In this document: one piece after another, positions 1 to 11,362 of the stretch
Numbering within the stretch: the first letter of the stretch is position 1
Layout: each line of letters begins with the position of its first letter
Assembly: GCA_004352715.1 (NCBI GenBank)
Contig: SCFE01000072.1
Location: forward strand, 1,503,795 to 1,567,794
Direction of reading: 5' to 3'
From: Hofstenia miamia
Lineage: Eukaryota; Xenacoelomorpha; Acoela
Length of the DNA stretch: 64,000 nucleotides
The notes under the pieces: generated by a model
The model's database searches: none
What the model was told of the DNA's origin: nothing
What the model saw: only the letters and a program-made list of their open reading frames with translations
Translations under genes and position numbers: made by a program

Positions 1-1901
1 ACTAGATTGTGATGCAAGCAAGGTTGCCATAGGAGCAACGCTAGGACAGATCATGAACAGGAAAGAGGTGCTGATACAATTCTTTAGCCATAAGTTAAGA
101 GCAAGCAAAGAGAACTGTGGCTCCACTAAAGTAGAGATGTTAGCCCTAGTCAAGAGCATCAAGAAATTTAGACATTTTCTGATTGGAAAAGAATTCCGAG
201 TACAGACAGACAACAGTGGCCTAGCATGGCTAAAAAAATTCTCAGGAGACAAATCAGGCATTGCATCATGATGGATAGAATATCTAAATGAATTTACATT
301 CACAATAGAACATTGGAAGGGCACTCTACATAGTAACGCAGACTTCTGGACGTCACTACCAGAGTACCAAAGAGACGTGGAAAAGATAGATGGAGAAAAG
401 AAGCAATTCCAATTTTTATCACACAACAAATATGACGAATTACCAGAGATCAATGTAGACAAGAAAGGGCAAGCAGTATTACCAATTATAATCAAAGAGA
501 AAATCTCTGAAAAAGAAATCATAGAGAAACAACAGGATGACATAATTCTCAACAAGATAATAAGGAAACTGAAGGAACCCCAGTTGACATTATCAAAGCT
601 AACAACAAGCTATTTAGAACAGTATAGATGGAAAACGAACCAAAATGGGCTGTTGTATGTGGAAGGACAAAACAATCAGATGAAGATACCTGAATACTTT
701 AAGAGGGATCTCATATGGCGGATACACGAAAAAGGCCACCTGGGAATAATGCAAACTGAGAAAACGTTCAACAGGTGATTTATAACAACAACAGTGAGAA
801 AAGTAATCAAAGACATCATCAATAAATGAACTACATGCTTGTTACACAACAATCAAAGATTCCCGACACAGAGAGCACCATTAGAAAAAATGATCGCCAC
901 AAAACCGAATGAGATAGTTCACATTGACTTGGAACAATTATCAAAGGATAATGAGGGATACCAATTTCTACTAGTGATGGTGGACAATTTTACAAAGTAC
1001 GTGAGAATGATCCCAATGAAGAACACAACTGCAGAAACAACAGCAGAAATAGTAATGAAAGAGTGGATATACTCTTATAAAATTAATAAGAGTAATGACA
1101 ACAAGGATTGGCAGAAATAGATGGAGAGAGGTGATTGAGATGATAGAATATTTTTATAATACATTGGTACATTCAACAACAGGAGTCACCCCATTTAAAG
1201 CGATGTTTGGTCAAGAAGCGGCCACACCACTATCAATGCAATACACTGACAACAGCAAAGCCTTGAATAATGAATAAGTGAACCAACTCCGTCAACAGAT
1301 TTCAGGAATCCATGAAACAATATGCCACAATACAAAGAAATCAGCAGTGAGACATCAGCAAAACTATAATAGGAAAATTTACAGGCATGTGCACAAAGTA
1401 GGCAACAAAGTCTATGCATTCACACCAATGAAACTAACTGACACAAACCAAGTAAGTAAATTAAAAACAGTCTGGTCTGGACCACATATGATAACTCAAA
1501 CACTGCCAAATAATGAATATATGTTAGACAATGGCAGACTGTTGCACTTTCAAAATTTAAAGAGAGCAATGGCAGACATTGAGGAAACAAAGATAGATGA
1601 AAGTGCTGAATTTAAGATAAGCCAAATTAACAGCAAGGAGGTTATGTACGATATGTGTGATTTAGATAGCCTACCAGAGGAGGAATTTGAGGAAGAATTC
1701 ACAGCGGATATTGGAAATGAGCAATTAGAACGCAGAGTCCAACCTCAGAGGGCAGCAAGAAATAAAACTATATATGACCCTGAGATATGGGATATAAACT
1801 TAGTAACTGCATTTAGGAACTTAGAGAAGGATGCATCTACCACTCAGCAAGCAAGTGAGGCGCAACCAACCAACCAAGGGAATCCCCGACCACAAACATG
1901 A
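1..1901 (+). pseudogene. pol: Ty3/gypsy copy A: 3' part of pol (RNase H, integrase), broken
   Basis: The window opens inside RNase H: LDCDAS-type start, then YGSTK-like and RTDNSGLAWLKKF-like motifs (here QTDNSGLAWLKKF, 53-271). Next come the linker, the integrase HHCC finger (HEKGHLGIMQ near 725; second cysteine pair near 830), the first catalytic Asp region (IVHIDLEQL, ~915) and VDNFTKYVRMIP (~980). The C-terminal GPY/F-like stretch WSGPHMITQTLPNNEYML lies near 1470-1530 and pol ends at 1901. Breaks: TGA at 269-271, TGA at 776-778, a TGA near 826, and a deletion near 1068-1075. The deletion removes the SDRG and VERLN segments, so the second Asp and the catalytic Glu of integrase are gone. 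Copy F (59321-62735) is a close relative that keeps this segment. The 5' part lies outside the window. Confidence 0.9.
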
Positions 1902-2400
1902 GGAGGTGAGTGCGCAGAAGTTCTCAAACCAGATGACGATTCAAGGGCAGAAGGGACGAGAACGAAGAGATGGTCAATAAGCAATGCAGAGTAAAGAGGC
2001 GTCCAAGTAGTAGTACTCAAGGCTGATTCAAGGGCAGAGATATGAATGGACAATTAGCCTCTTCACAGCATAACTTTCCTTCCAGAGGATCACTTCACTG
2101 ATTCAAAGGCAGTGACACAACCGGAGTTCCAGAGGAAGGTGTAAGTGGTGGAAGAACTGTGGAGATCTGGAAGCAATTCAAGGCTGAAGGCATCCTCACT
2201 GGAACCACAGCTGGTCAAGTACTGGTTGTTGTAACTGAGAGCTGATTCAAGGGTGACACAGTTGACACCATCAGTACAGATTCGCAGCCTATGGACTGTG
2301 AACCAAGAGCCAGCAGATTACCCTTACGGATGAGGCAGATACACACCCAATCAGAGATAACATCAGAGCATACAGTAAGATCTAGAGAGAGAAAAGTGAA
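1902..2400 (+). pseudogene. Family A motif-repeat region at the N-terminal side of ORF3
   Basis: This stretch between pol and ORF3 carries five units whose core is TTCAAGGGC or a close variant (near 1938, 2025, 2100, 2176 and 2244). Read in one frame they give x-F-K-G or x-F-K-A, where x is Arg, Gln or TGA. Family B elements have the matching Q-L-K-G and R-I-K-G units at the same position (16181-16900 and 26962-27713), so homology by position and motif is clear. The frame is otherwise long and runs up to a TAA at about 2404. The TGA codons sit where related units have CGA or CAA. The role is unknown. The units could be a peptide repeat, or a nucleic-acid signal that happens to be translated. 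Confidence 0.6.
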
Positions 2401-4048
2401 TGTCTAAAATCAATGGAGAAACATTGCACCCTTATTTTATGGCAACCACAAAAATGTTGCACAATGTGTTTGAGAAATTGTCCCTGGAGACTAAAACATT
2501 AATCAGAAAGACAGCCAAAATGGAAGGAAGCAATCTACCAATACTACTTGACGCAGACAACCACATGAGGATAAACATAATAATCAGCTATCCACAGGAA
2601 TTAAATGAAACAATCAATAGGCCATACATGAGAAGCACCACTCACATGATATTCAATGAAAATGTCACTCTCAAGACAGCACAAGCATTAATGGCATAGA
2701 AAGAACAGATAGCAAATATCCCAGAGATAAACTTGGATGAAGAAAATCTAACAATTATACACGTACTTGGAAAAACAGATCAATCACATGTTATGGATGG
2801 CAAGAGTACAACAAGTCAGAATAGTGATAATTGTAATGAGAGAGAACCTAGAGGAGCTACCAAAATACCTGAGAGACATGATACTACAAACGGAAAATAA
2901 CTTCCCATGGGAAAAAAGAGAGCTCACCATATCAGAATTAATTCGGTTTGACTTGCAAATTGATTATTGGGCGCAGATATATGGAATCATGATAGAAAGC
3001 AGTATAGCAATTGATTTATATCAACAGACAAAAACAGTGGAAATGTCAAATGAAAAAGAAGGATTACAGAAAGCCATGACACAATTCATCAAATGTAGCA
3101 TGACTCAACGCCAGGATCATCTGAAAGAAATCCAAAATGTCTGGGCAAATATGAAAATGCAGAAGAAAACAGACGAGTCCTGGCCTGAAATCAAGATAAA
3201 GGCACCAGCGCATAAATACCATAAGACGGTAGAGATGGTATTAACGGAAATTAATCGAGCATACAAACTAAATACGAAAAAAGACTTCCAAAACCTGTTA
3301 CTAGAAGAGAAGAACGCGCCACAAATTTGATACAGGACGTCAACATGGTTGCTAGCCATATTACTAATGGAAGATAAAGAGTTAAGGTTGCCCATTTCAA
3401 GGTACCAAAGAATAAAATTCACAAAAGCAAAGAAGCTCAAAATCGCATTATCACCAATGAACACTCAGACAAAAAACTGGAAACCAATGCAGATAATGGA
3501 GAAGTTGCTAAGCAGGATAATAACAAAGCATCACCCAATGGGAAGAATATCAATAGTGGAACTAGCAAACATCACAGGGATTTGCCCACGTGAAATACAG
3601 ATATTTGAAGAACCATTATGAAAATATATGTGGGGTGCAACATCTGAAATTTGATTGAAGCAATTGCAGAATCAACCATGGTTAACAACAAAAAAGATAA
3701 TAAAGCGGAGACTAACCAACACTGAGGATGTAAGAAAAGCACTGAAACAGAAGGAAGTGCAATGAATGATAGACGAAAATATGAGACGTTATGTTAAAGG
3801 CAGCCTGTGATGCACCTTTATGAAGATAATCAAAAGGACCAAAAAGTTAAAGAAAGGAGGGATAATGACATCAGTAGAGATATACTAAATGGTGACAAAA
3901 ACGCAACAGGAGATCGGCAAAGAAGAACTATAGTTAACCTCATCACAGTTATTATTATCCCCAGCAACACAGCAAATGATTGATAAGATGATGAGCAGTT
4001 CCTGGTAGAAATAAAAGTTACGTAGGAGAAGAAAGAGATAGTAGAGAG
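2401..4048 (+). pseudogene. Family A ORF3 (env-position ORF of unknown function), truncated
   Basis: The ORF starts at ATG 2401. It aligns by eye with the family B ORF3 at 13271-16177 and 23377-26958. Shared blocks include HPYFMA near the start, ISELIRFDLQI (~2930), an IDLYQQTKT-like block, FIKCSMTQ (~3095), the YHKTVEM block (~3220), VELANITGICPREI (~3560) and KYMWGATS (~3625). I see no signal peptide, fusion peptide or membrane anchor, so it is not a recognisable env. Breaks include TAG at 2697-2699, a frameshift near 2790-2830, TGA near 3328 and TGA near 3619. The copy stops at 4048, where a hAT-type end begins. The function is not known. The conservation between diverged subfamilies argues that it was a real protein. 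Confidence 0.75.
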
Positions 4049-5238
4049 CAGGCGCGGCCCCTGGGTGCCCCCCTTTTTTGAGAGGATTTTTAAATATTTC
4101 ATAATTTCAATTTACAATGTGCTTGAATGTTATTTAAAACAGTCTCTGCTTGAATAACTTAGTAATTCCTCATCGATTAAATACACACTGAATGCTTGTT
4201 TGATTACAATATAATATTATTCATTCAATAGAATACTTCCACTTTTAAAAGCGCCACTAGCAGGCAAAAATAGCATTATATTAACATTAAAGTATGAAAA
4301 CATGATTGGTTAAACATTGAAACGTCAAATAGCGAGAACTTTATTTCACGCGTTTTGAATGTATTATTTATTTTCGAGTGTTCCAAAAAACTAAATTATT
4401 AAACAAATTATTATTTAATTTATATTGATATTCTTCCAAAATGCTTTATATTTTCAAGAAATTTATTTATCACTATTCAAACTTAGATTTGGTTAAAAAT
4501 TCGCAAGACGTAATTTCTATTTATGATTTAGGATTTACATGAAACAGAATCAGTAACAGATGTTCATATGACATGATATTACATTTATATTAAAAAATAG
4601 TGCGTGAAATTACGTTGGAGTAGTAGCATATTATTTTCTCATGAATTGTTCCAATTCCTTTAATACACATTTCATCATTGTATATGTAGTTGGACTTGAA
4701 GTTTCACATTTACTATAATTAGGTGGGTTCTTAGCAATATGAATTAATTAAAGAAACAGAAAGGAATATGAGAAATTAAAATGATTCAAATGTCATCAGA
4801 TGTTGATTAATAGTAGTTGCATGTACGTGCCCGCAGGATGTTAAATCGAAAATCACCACAGGTCCATGTGTATTACCTGAGGAATTCCTTACTTGTTACA
4901 AAATCCCTGTCATTATAATGTACGTGTCAGGTTCTTAATTATTTTATTGAAAAACTGTTTTGCTCCAATGCTTGCAAACACTTAATATCATAAACAGCAA
5001 TATAAGTAATTTTATCTTGTGAATGATTTCACTAATATTTTTTTAAAAATTTGTAAATACTAATACATTTTTCAAGCACAAACTCCATGGCAATTGCAAC
5101 TTGCCCGCTCCTCCCAAAACGATTCTGAGTGATTTGTTATTTTAAATTTACTTAATATGCAATTAAGCAATCCAGTCGCTAAATTTGGTTATGATATTTT
5201 AGCAGTTTATTTTGCTACAAGATATTTTCATATTTATA

Positions 5239-6249
5239 ATGCCTAAACGAAATGCTCCAAGTACCCAGCCGCATGCATCAGCTAAAATTACAAACTTTTT
5301 TGGAGCACGATCTCCATCTCCAAATACAAGCTCTCCGGTTACTTCTGTAAAAGATCCACTTGCTGCGGAGGCAGGTTCAAGTAGCTCACTAGCTGATCCA
5401 AATTCTAATTCCTCTCCTCAAAATGCGCTTGACATTGGTCTATTCGTGAACAATCCTAAGAGTGCGACACAAACCCAAATCTACACAATTCTGAAAAACA
5501 TTCAAATCCCAAAGTTTTCTCCAAAAAATTTTGCCATCAAAGGAAAGGGCTGGTAAAAAGCGATCTTTAAATGCTCAACATTTCTTAACAAACAAATGGC
5601 TGGTCTACTCACAAACTTCAGAAGGACTGTTTTGCAAAGTAATTTTTTTATACTATCCTTTTCAGTGGTTAGCTTTTTTTGTTTTTGTTTAACTGCTTAA
5701 TATTCTTAGGTGTGCGTCTTCTTTGCTGATCAAGAGCGAATCAAAGCTAAAGCTGGAGGACAGCAATTGCCTTTCGTCAACAAACCCTGTGTCCGCTATG
5801 ACAGGCTTACTGGAAATGATGGTTACTTTGATTGCCACATGAAGACAAATTACCACAAAGCTGCTAATCTTGATGCCATTCAGTTTATGTATGCTTATGA
5901 GCACCCACATCAAGCCATTGATCAGCAATTGGACAAACAATTAACCACAGAAATTGAACGTAACAGGCGTTTGCTTCACCCAATTATAAGCACAATAATT
6001 TTTGCTGGTCGTCTTGGCATCCCTCTACGAGGCCATCGCGATGATGGCACACTGGACGTTCCCGAGACATCGACTGATATTAGTGCTGATTCCGGAAATC
6101 TTCGTGCTCTTCTTCAGTTCAAAGCTACTAGTGGAGACAAGGCCTTGCAAAATCATCTTTCAACTATGAAGAAAAATGCGACTTACATTGGGAAGAATTC
6201 ACAAAATGATATGATTCAATGTATTGGAGAGAGCATTCAAAATATTTTG
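5239..6249 (+). pseudogene. hAT transposase-like protein (TTF-type finger, DUF4371-type start), exons 1-2
   Basis: Exon 1 starts at MPKRNAPSTQ (5239), has a Ser/Pro-rich disordered N-terminus and runs to 5638. An intron of about 71 bp follows (GT at 5639, AG at 5708-5709). Exon 2 (5710-6249) is fully open and ends at a GTGAGT donor at 6250. Splicing joins ...EGLFCK to VCVFFADQ, which restores the TTF-type zinc finger pattern: C-x2-C-like pair, then DGYFDCHMKTNYHKAAN with the distal Cys and His. Next come IIFAGRLGIPLRGHRDDG and the FRALLQF-like GNLRALLQFKA, hallmarks of the ZMYM1-like/DUF4371 hAT family. One frameshift lies near 5520-5545, beside an A/T homopolymer. The catalytic RNase H-like domain and hAT dimerisation region would be in or beyond the gap. 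This could be a transposase or a domesticated relative. The TIR-like start favours a transposase. Confidence 0.8.
5639..5709 (+). other. Spliceosomal intron in the hAT transposase gene
   Basis: The donor is AAA|GTAATT and the acceptor is a T-rich tract ending TTCTTAG. Removing it joins a Cys-containing exon 1 end to VCVFFADQ in frame and rebuilds the zinc-finger pattern of the family. This supports a eukaryotic, spliced gene. Confidence 0.75.
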
Positions 6250-6299
6250 GTGAGTTTGGCTTTTTTACTATTAATATACCTTTTGCATTGCTTAGATAA

Positions 6300-7299
6300 N
6301 NNNNNNNNNNNNNNNNNNNNNNNNNNNNNNNNNNNNNNNNNNNNNNNNNNNNNNNNNNNNNNNNNNNNNNNNNNNNNNNNNNNNNNNNNNNNNNNNNNNN
6401 NNNNNNNNNNNNNNNNNNNNNNNNNNNNNNNNNNNNNNNNNNNNNNNNNNNNNNNNNNNNNNNNNNNNNNNNNNNNNNNNNNNNNNNNNNNNNNNNNNNN
6501 NNNNNNNNNNNNNNNNNNNNNNNNNNNNNNNNNNNNNNNNNNNNNNNNNNNNNNNNNNNNNNNNNNNNNNNNNNNNNNNNNNNNNNNNNNNNNNNNNNNN
6601 NNNNNNNNNNNNNNNNNNNNNNNNNNNNNNNNNNNNNNNNNNNNNNNNNNNNNNNNNNNNNNNNNNNNNNNNNNNNNNNNNNNNNNNNNNNNNNNNNNNN
6701 NNNNNNNNNNNNNNNNNNNNNNNNNNNNNNNNNNNNNNNNNNNNNNNNNNNNNNNNNNNNNNNNNNNNNNNNNNNNNNNNNNNNNNNNNNNNNNNNNNNN
6801 NNNNNNNNNNNNNNNNNNNNNNNNNNNNNNNNNNNNNNNNNNNNNNNNNNNNNNNNNNNNNNNNNNNNNNNNNNNNNNNNNNNNNNNNNNNNNNNNNNNN
6901 NNNNNNNNNNNNNNNNNNNNNNNNNNNNNNNNNNNNNNNNNNNNNNNNNNNNNNNNNNNNNNNNNNNNNNNNNNNNNNNNNNNNNNNNNNNNNNNNNNNN
7001 NNNNNNNNNNNNNNNNNNNNNNNNNNNNNNNNNNNNNNNNNNNNNNNNNNNNNNNNNNNNNNNNNNNNNNNNNNNNNNNNNNNNNNNNNNNNNNNNNNNN
7101 NNNNNNNNNNNNNNNNNNNNNNNNNNNNNNNNNNNNNNNNNNNNNNNNNNNNNNNNNNNNNNNNNNNNNNNNNNNNNNNNNNNNNNNNNNNNNNNNNNNN
7201 NNNNNNNNNNNNNNNNNNNNNNNNNNNNNNNNNNNNNNNNNNNNNNNNNNNNNNNNNNNNNNNNNNNNNNNNNNNNNNNNNNNNNNNNNNNNNNNNNNN
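6300..7299. other. Assembly gap (1000 N)
   Basis: A run of exactly 1000 N, which looks like a fixed-size scaffold gap. It hides the rest of the hAT transposase gene and its right end, and probably the 3' part of family A ORF3 with the start of its 3' LTR. Confidence 0.98.
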
Positions 7300-7570
7300 G
7301 TGGACTCAACCATCATTGTAGAAGAGGAGGAGCTGTGTTGTGGAGATCGGCTTTGGGCAGTAGCCCACAGAAGAACTGAAGAGGAAACATCTGACCACTT
7401 CGTCACCTAAGCAGTGATAGTGAATACTCAATCATTTTATTAACATAACTAGTTAATAATAGAGGATAGTCTGATGGTTTGACAATGTAGTAACACCTCA
7501 CCCGTGAATTACTAAGTACTCATTATCAGTAATCAGACACGGCGTAATAAGCTAGGTGGAGGATGTTACA
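7300..7570 (+). repeat. Probable 3' end of a family A LTR
   Basis: The segment ends AGGTGGAGGATGTTACA at 7570, then switches abruptly to minus-strand integrase sequence. The family C solo LTR ends GGTAGAGGATGTTACA at 39440, so this is a related LTR terminus in plus orientation. Its place downstream of copy A (1-4048, +) fits the 3' LTR of that element, with the hAT insertion and the gap in between. No protein is supported here. Confidence 0.5.
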
Positions 7571-8290
7571 TATTTGGTAAAGTTATCCACCATCACTAGC
7601 AAGTGTTGATATCTTTCTTCATCTCTTGACAGCATCTACAAGTCCATCTGTATGATTTCATTAGGTTGCATTGCAATGATTTTTTCTAGTGGTGCTCTTT
7701 GTGACAGGAAGGGCTGCTTGTTATTTAGAAGGCATGTTGCGCATTTGTTAATTATATCCTCTTTGACCTTTCTGACTGCTGTTGTAATGAAACCTTGCAT
7801 TGAAAGTGCTTTCTGTTTGTGTGATCCCTAGATGGCCCTTCTCATGTGTCTTCCATATCAGTTCCCTTTTGTAATATTATGGGATTGTGATTCTGTTGTT
7901 TTGTGATTCTATGTATAAGAGTCTGTTCTTATTTGTTTGCCATTAATATCTTTTGTAGTAGCTCACTGTTAGTTTTGATAATTTTAGTTGTGGCTTTTTC
8001 AGCTTGTTTATTATTTCATTTAGTATCACATCATCTCTTTGCTTTTCTATGATTTCTTGCTCTGATATCTCTTCCTTAATCATTATTGGTAGGACTGATT
8101 GCCCCTTTTTGTCAACATTTATTTCTGGTAGTCCTTCATATTCTGTGTGTGGTAGAAATTGGAATTTTTTCTTCCTTAGATGCATCTCTTTAGTACTCTG
8201 AGAATGTTGTCCAAAAATCTGCGTTGGTATGGAGTGTACCTCTCTTGTGTTTGATGGTAAAAGTAAATTTGTTTAAGTATTTGATCCATT
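7571..8290 (-). pseudogene. pol: Family C copy: RNase H end and integrase N-terminal part
   Basis: On the minus strand, 8290 to 7571 reads QWIKYLNKFTF (end of RNase H), then HTNADFW, then a 79-codon open stretch KKKFQFLPHTEYEGLPEINV... (7943-8185). That stretch matches the same linker in families A and B. After it come remnants of the HHCC finger (near 7720-7860, with HLGI- and NKCATCLLNN-like pieces) and the start of the integrase core, ending at VDNFTKY at 7571-7590. There are several frameshifts. On the 5' side it joins gag directly at about 8290, so protease, RT and most of RNase H are deleted (about 3 kb by comparison with E2). On the 3' side it is cut at 7571 by the plus-strand LTR end. 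Confidence 0.85.
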
Positions 8291-9148
8291 GCAACAATAT
8301 AACTGTTGAATTTAAATTTTAAATCATCTTTTAATCATCCTTGAATTTGATATTAACCTTCTCTGACTAATCTCTTTTTGCTTTGCAGCTTTAAGTTGTT
8401 GGATTATGTTAAAGTATTAGTTTCAATTTGTCTTGTAGTTGTTCAAGCTCTTCTGATTGTATGTCATTATCTGGTATCAGCTGGGTGTTCTCTCTGATAA
8501 TTGCTTAGTGAGTGACTTAATTTCATATTAGAATAGTTTTCTCTGCCTTTCTAGTTTTATTTCCATATCTGCCTTAATTTCATTTAGAATGCTCTTGCTT
8601 TGCTGCTCCATTTGTTTGAATATGTCAGTTAAGTGTTCTATTTCACTTCTTAAGAGTTTTTCCATCTCATGGCTTTTTTCAACATTTCAACTATTTCTCA
8701 GGGGCTTGTATCAAGGGGGGGTCAGTGTAATGGCGGGAGATGAATCTGTGTCTCCAGAGTATGACAATGAGCTCTGGGAGTTACAATTTTGGGTGCTGTC
8801 TTCTTGGCACTGCCATTTTTTCCTTTAGTCATTTTATAATCTGGTTTGTAGTGGTGCTCCTCTTTGGTCATAATTCTAGGCTCTTATTAGAGTTCATTAT
8901 GTTAGGTGTGGGTAGATTTCTCCATAGACTATCAACTTCTTGTGTTTCTATCATGATGCTTGTAATTCCACTTTTACTCATAGGTAATGTCAGTGTGTCC
9001 AAGTTGTTCCACTGAATGTTTCCTCGGCACCTTTTGATGTAGAAGAAATTCTTTGTGTTCTGAGAAGAAACAGCTGTCTTGACTCAAGTAAGTAAAAGAA
9101 ATTTTTCCAATTCTTTGACTGTTGTTTTTTGGCTGTCATGGTCGCCAT
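8291..9148 (-). pseudogene. gag: Family C gag, decayed (coiled-coil part)
   Basis: This is the minus-strand leader and gag region that follows the PBS at 9131-9148. The early part (about 9000-9135) reads MTAKKQQSKNWKNFF and ESRQLFLLRTQR. A recognisable alpha-helical, Glu/Lys-rich coiled-coil segment (EIEHLTDIFKQMEQQSKS) lies at about 8570-8660. The matching region of E2 gag (32000-33180) is also coiled-coil rich. Stops and frameshifts are frequent. The zinc-knuckle part is missing because of the internal deletion at about 8290. Confidence 0.65.
9131..9148 (-). promoter_or_regulatory. Primer-binding site of family C element
   Basis: Reading the minus strand, the LTR end ...GTTACA is followed at once by TGGCGACCATGACAGCC. 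This starts with TGG and resembles the PBS of the family B elements. The implied primer 3' end (..GTCATGGTCGCCA) looks like tRNA-Arg as used by 412/mdg1-type elements. The tRNA assignment is from memory of those elements. Confidence 0.6.
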
Positions 9149-10281
9149 GTAACAACCTCTACCAGGCATTGTCATCTCTTTCTCCTTGCTTTTCCATTAT
9201 AACTATAGTGGTGTACTTGTGGGTAGGGATGTACTAATTTTATACTGCTTTACTTCCACATTTGTAATTCCATTAACTTTAATCATAGCCACTATTTAGG
9301 TGACAAAGCTTCACAGCATCTCTTCTAATCATTGGTAATGGGCATCTGCCTTAGGCCAATCTCCACATCCAGTATCACATTCTTACTGATGATCCAGTTG
9401 GTTGACTTCCACTTTTCAGCTCATTGATATAACTTATGTGTACCCTATCCCAGCTCAGTGTATACTCAAGACAAGACACAACTTGACTTAATCTCAATTT
9501 GAAAAGTGTTTCATCTACTTCCAACCTGACTTGTTACTAGCTGTGTAGTTAATATTATGTATAGCCATTACTGAAATATATTGGCTTTAATAAACTAATC
9601 TAATAAGTAGCAGCTTCCTATCCTACATTTAATAACTGTTATATGGTCATACAAATTCTCAGTTGCATTATTGTCACTAATTTGGATCTAAAATAATATT
9701 AATTCAAATCCCTAGGTTTTGGCTTACTAGCCATATTTCAAGTTTTTTATTTAAAATACATGATTGGTAGCCATCTAAATGAAAGTAAAAAACCCCTAAT
9801 CTTAACCTAAGTGCACTTTCATGACTTGGCACAAGAAACCTAAAATTGTTCCCATGATGGATCCTCACCACTATGAAACACCAATCATTTAGCTTGACAT
9901 TCTATTAAGTAATCATACCATAGTAGAAAATAATTAAAAGTTCTGAAGAAATTTCTTTATCAATTGTTACAACTAAATTGAATGTATTTATAGTAACTTG
10001 AAAAAGTACTAGTTGATTTCAAATTTTGAATCTTTCATCTGCCAATATGGCTGCTAAAAATAATGGAAGTGATTTCACCCCCTTCATTTGGTCAAAATTT
10101 ATAGTATCAACAAATACTAATTCATAATCAATTCCACTTATATTAATTGGTTGGAACATACAAACTAATTTAAGATGATAATAATTTTTTACAATCCATT
10201 TTTAATGACATTCATATTTGATTTTGGGTTCTTCTAATTGACTTTCTTCTTTATCAGCTTATTTGTTTGGATGATGCTACA
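9149..10281 (-). repeat. Family C 5' LTR, minus orientation, complete
   Basis: On the minus strand it begins TGTAGCATCATCC (10281 side) and ends GGTAGAGGTTGTTACA (9149 side), giving TG...CA ends and 1133 bp. The same two termini bound the solo LTR at 38401-39440. The inner side abuts a PBS, which fixes it as a 5' LTR. It sits inside another gypsy copy: protease sequence begins immediately at 10282. The 3' LTR partner is not seen. Confidence 0.8.
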
Positions 10282-10447
10282 CTCTTATGGTTTTTGTTAT
10301 GGAATCTATTACACATTTGTTTTTTAAGTAAATCATTACCCAGTATAATCTCATATGGTATTGAGTTTCTTTCTGTGTCAATCACTATGAAGTCTTGTAC
10401 AAATGTTGTGTTGGCTATTTGAATCTTTACATTTTCCAGTTTTCCTT
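10282..10447 (-). pseudogene. Protease fragment of another gypsy copy
   Basis: The minus-strand reading KGKLENVKIQIANTTF, then FIVIDTERNSIPYEIILGND, aligns with E2 protease (DIKGKLMEVLMRIANTTF and FTVIDTEKNSLPYEVILGND at about 31200-31330). It is the part of the aspartic protease after the DTGA active site, which is absent here. The fragment is squeezed between two family C LTRs in opposite orientation (9149-10281 and 10448-11362). Confidence 0.75.
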
Positions 10448-11362
10448 TGTAGCATAATCCAAAACCAATTAAGCTGCTAAAGAAAGATATTCAATCAAAC
10501 ATGAATTAACATTGAACTAAAATTTGATTTGAATTAAAATTATAAATAAATTATCATTAATTACTTCTGTATAATGCAACTAAGAAATTATCAGTGAAAA
10601 GATTAGCAATTAGTATTTGTTGATTCTACTAATTTGGCAAACCAAAGGGAGTGAACATATTTCCATTATTTTGAGCCATCTGGGCAGAAAAATATTTTGA
10701 AATTCAAGATCTACAGGTACTTTCTAAACTCAAATATAAATAGAGCAAAACCATTGTAAAATTTGTTGAAGAAAATTCTTTGAAATTCTTATCTTTAGTT
10801 TATTGCAGTTTGATTATTAATTACAATGTTCAGCTAATTGTTAGTTTTCAGTAGTGGCAAGGATCCCACAATGGGAACAATTCTTGGTTTGTTGTTCCAA
10901 ACCCTGAACCTACACTTAAGTTATGTATATGATTAGGAGTTTATATATCCATTTAGCTAACTTTTGATTCCTTCTGACATTTATGAACAATTATATATCC
11001 ATTTAGCTAACTTTTGATTCCTTCTGACATTTATGAACAATAACAAACTTGATATAAGGCTAGTAAGTCAAATGTAGGTTTTTATATTTATATTTAAACT
11101 AGGCTTAAAATTACAACAATAAATCATTTATTTACTTAAATAAGCAGCTAGTAACAATGAAGTAGTTTGAATGCCAATAGTTTTAAGTAATGGCAAATTT
11201 ATTAGTTAATTATTAAAGAAGCAGCTAGTGCCAAGTCAGGTTGTGAAGACTCATCTACATTTTAAATGAAAACACAACAAAACACTTTACAAAAGAGCAT
11301 AAAGGGAATTGTGTCTATTCATTAGTAAGCACCATCATAAGTTAAGGCACAGATAATTAACT
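10448..11362 (+). repeat. Family C LTR, plus orientation, 3'-truncated
   Basis: It starts TGTAGCATAATCCAAAACC at 10448, matching the family C LTR start. It follows the solo LTR at 38401-39440 through blocks such as the AACTAAGAAATTAT-like stretch (~10580), GGAAGTGA/CATTATTTT-like sequence, AAGCAGCTAGTAACAA (~11140) and CACTTTACAAAAGAGCAT (~11285). It breaks off at about 11362 into ORF3 sequence, before the expected GGATGTTACA end. Confidence 0.65.
10933..11042. repeat. Perfect tandem duplication of about 51 bp inside the LTR
   Basis: The block TTATATATCCATTTAGCTAA... to ...CATTTATGAACAA occurs twice in direct succession (about 10940-10990 and 10991-11041) with no visible difference. The solo family C LTR at 38401-39440 does not have it. 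This suggests a recent replication-slippage event in this copy. Confidence 0.85.

Larger units (their letters stand above)
4049..6299 (+). mobile_element. hAT-superfamily DNA transposon, left end to assembly gap
   Basis: The element begins CAGGCGCGGCCCCTGGGTGC, a CAG-starting GC-rich end of the kind seen in hAT transposons with ZMYM/DUF4371-type transposases. The ORF3 of copy A breaks off exactly here, and the eight bases before it (GTAGAGAG, 4041-4048) are the candidate left target duplication. The right end is not seen and presumably lies in the 6300-7299 gap, so the duplication cannot be confirmed. 4070-5210 holds no ORF and looks like the 5' noncoding part of the element. Confidence 0.65.

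Noticed and set aside
5710-7410. Long ORFs running through N-gaps (also at 41180-42544, 45733-46361, 55053-55413 and 57294-58631)
   Set aside because: Their length comes from N translated as X. Only the parts outside gaps were considered, and only 5710-6249 and 41180-41491 look coding.
7300-7410. Short acidic open stretch (VDSTIIVEEEEL...) as a gene
   Set aside because: It is open only because it continues from N. It lies at the place expected for LTR sequence, and no similarity was recognised.
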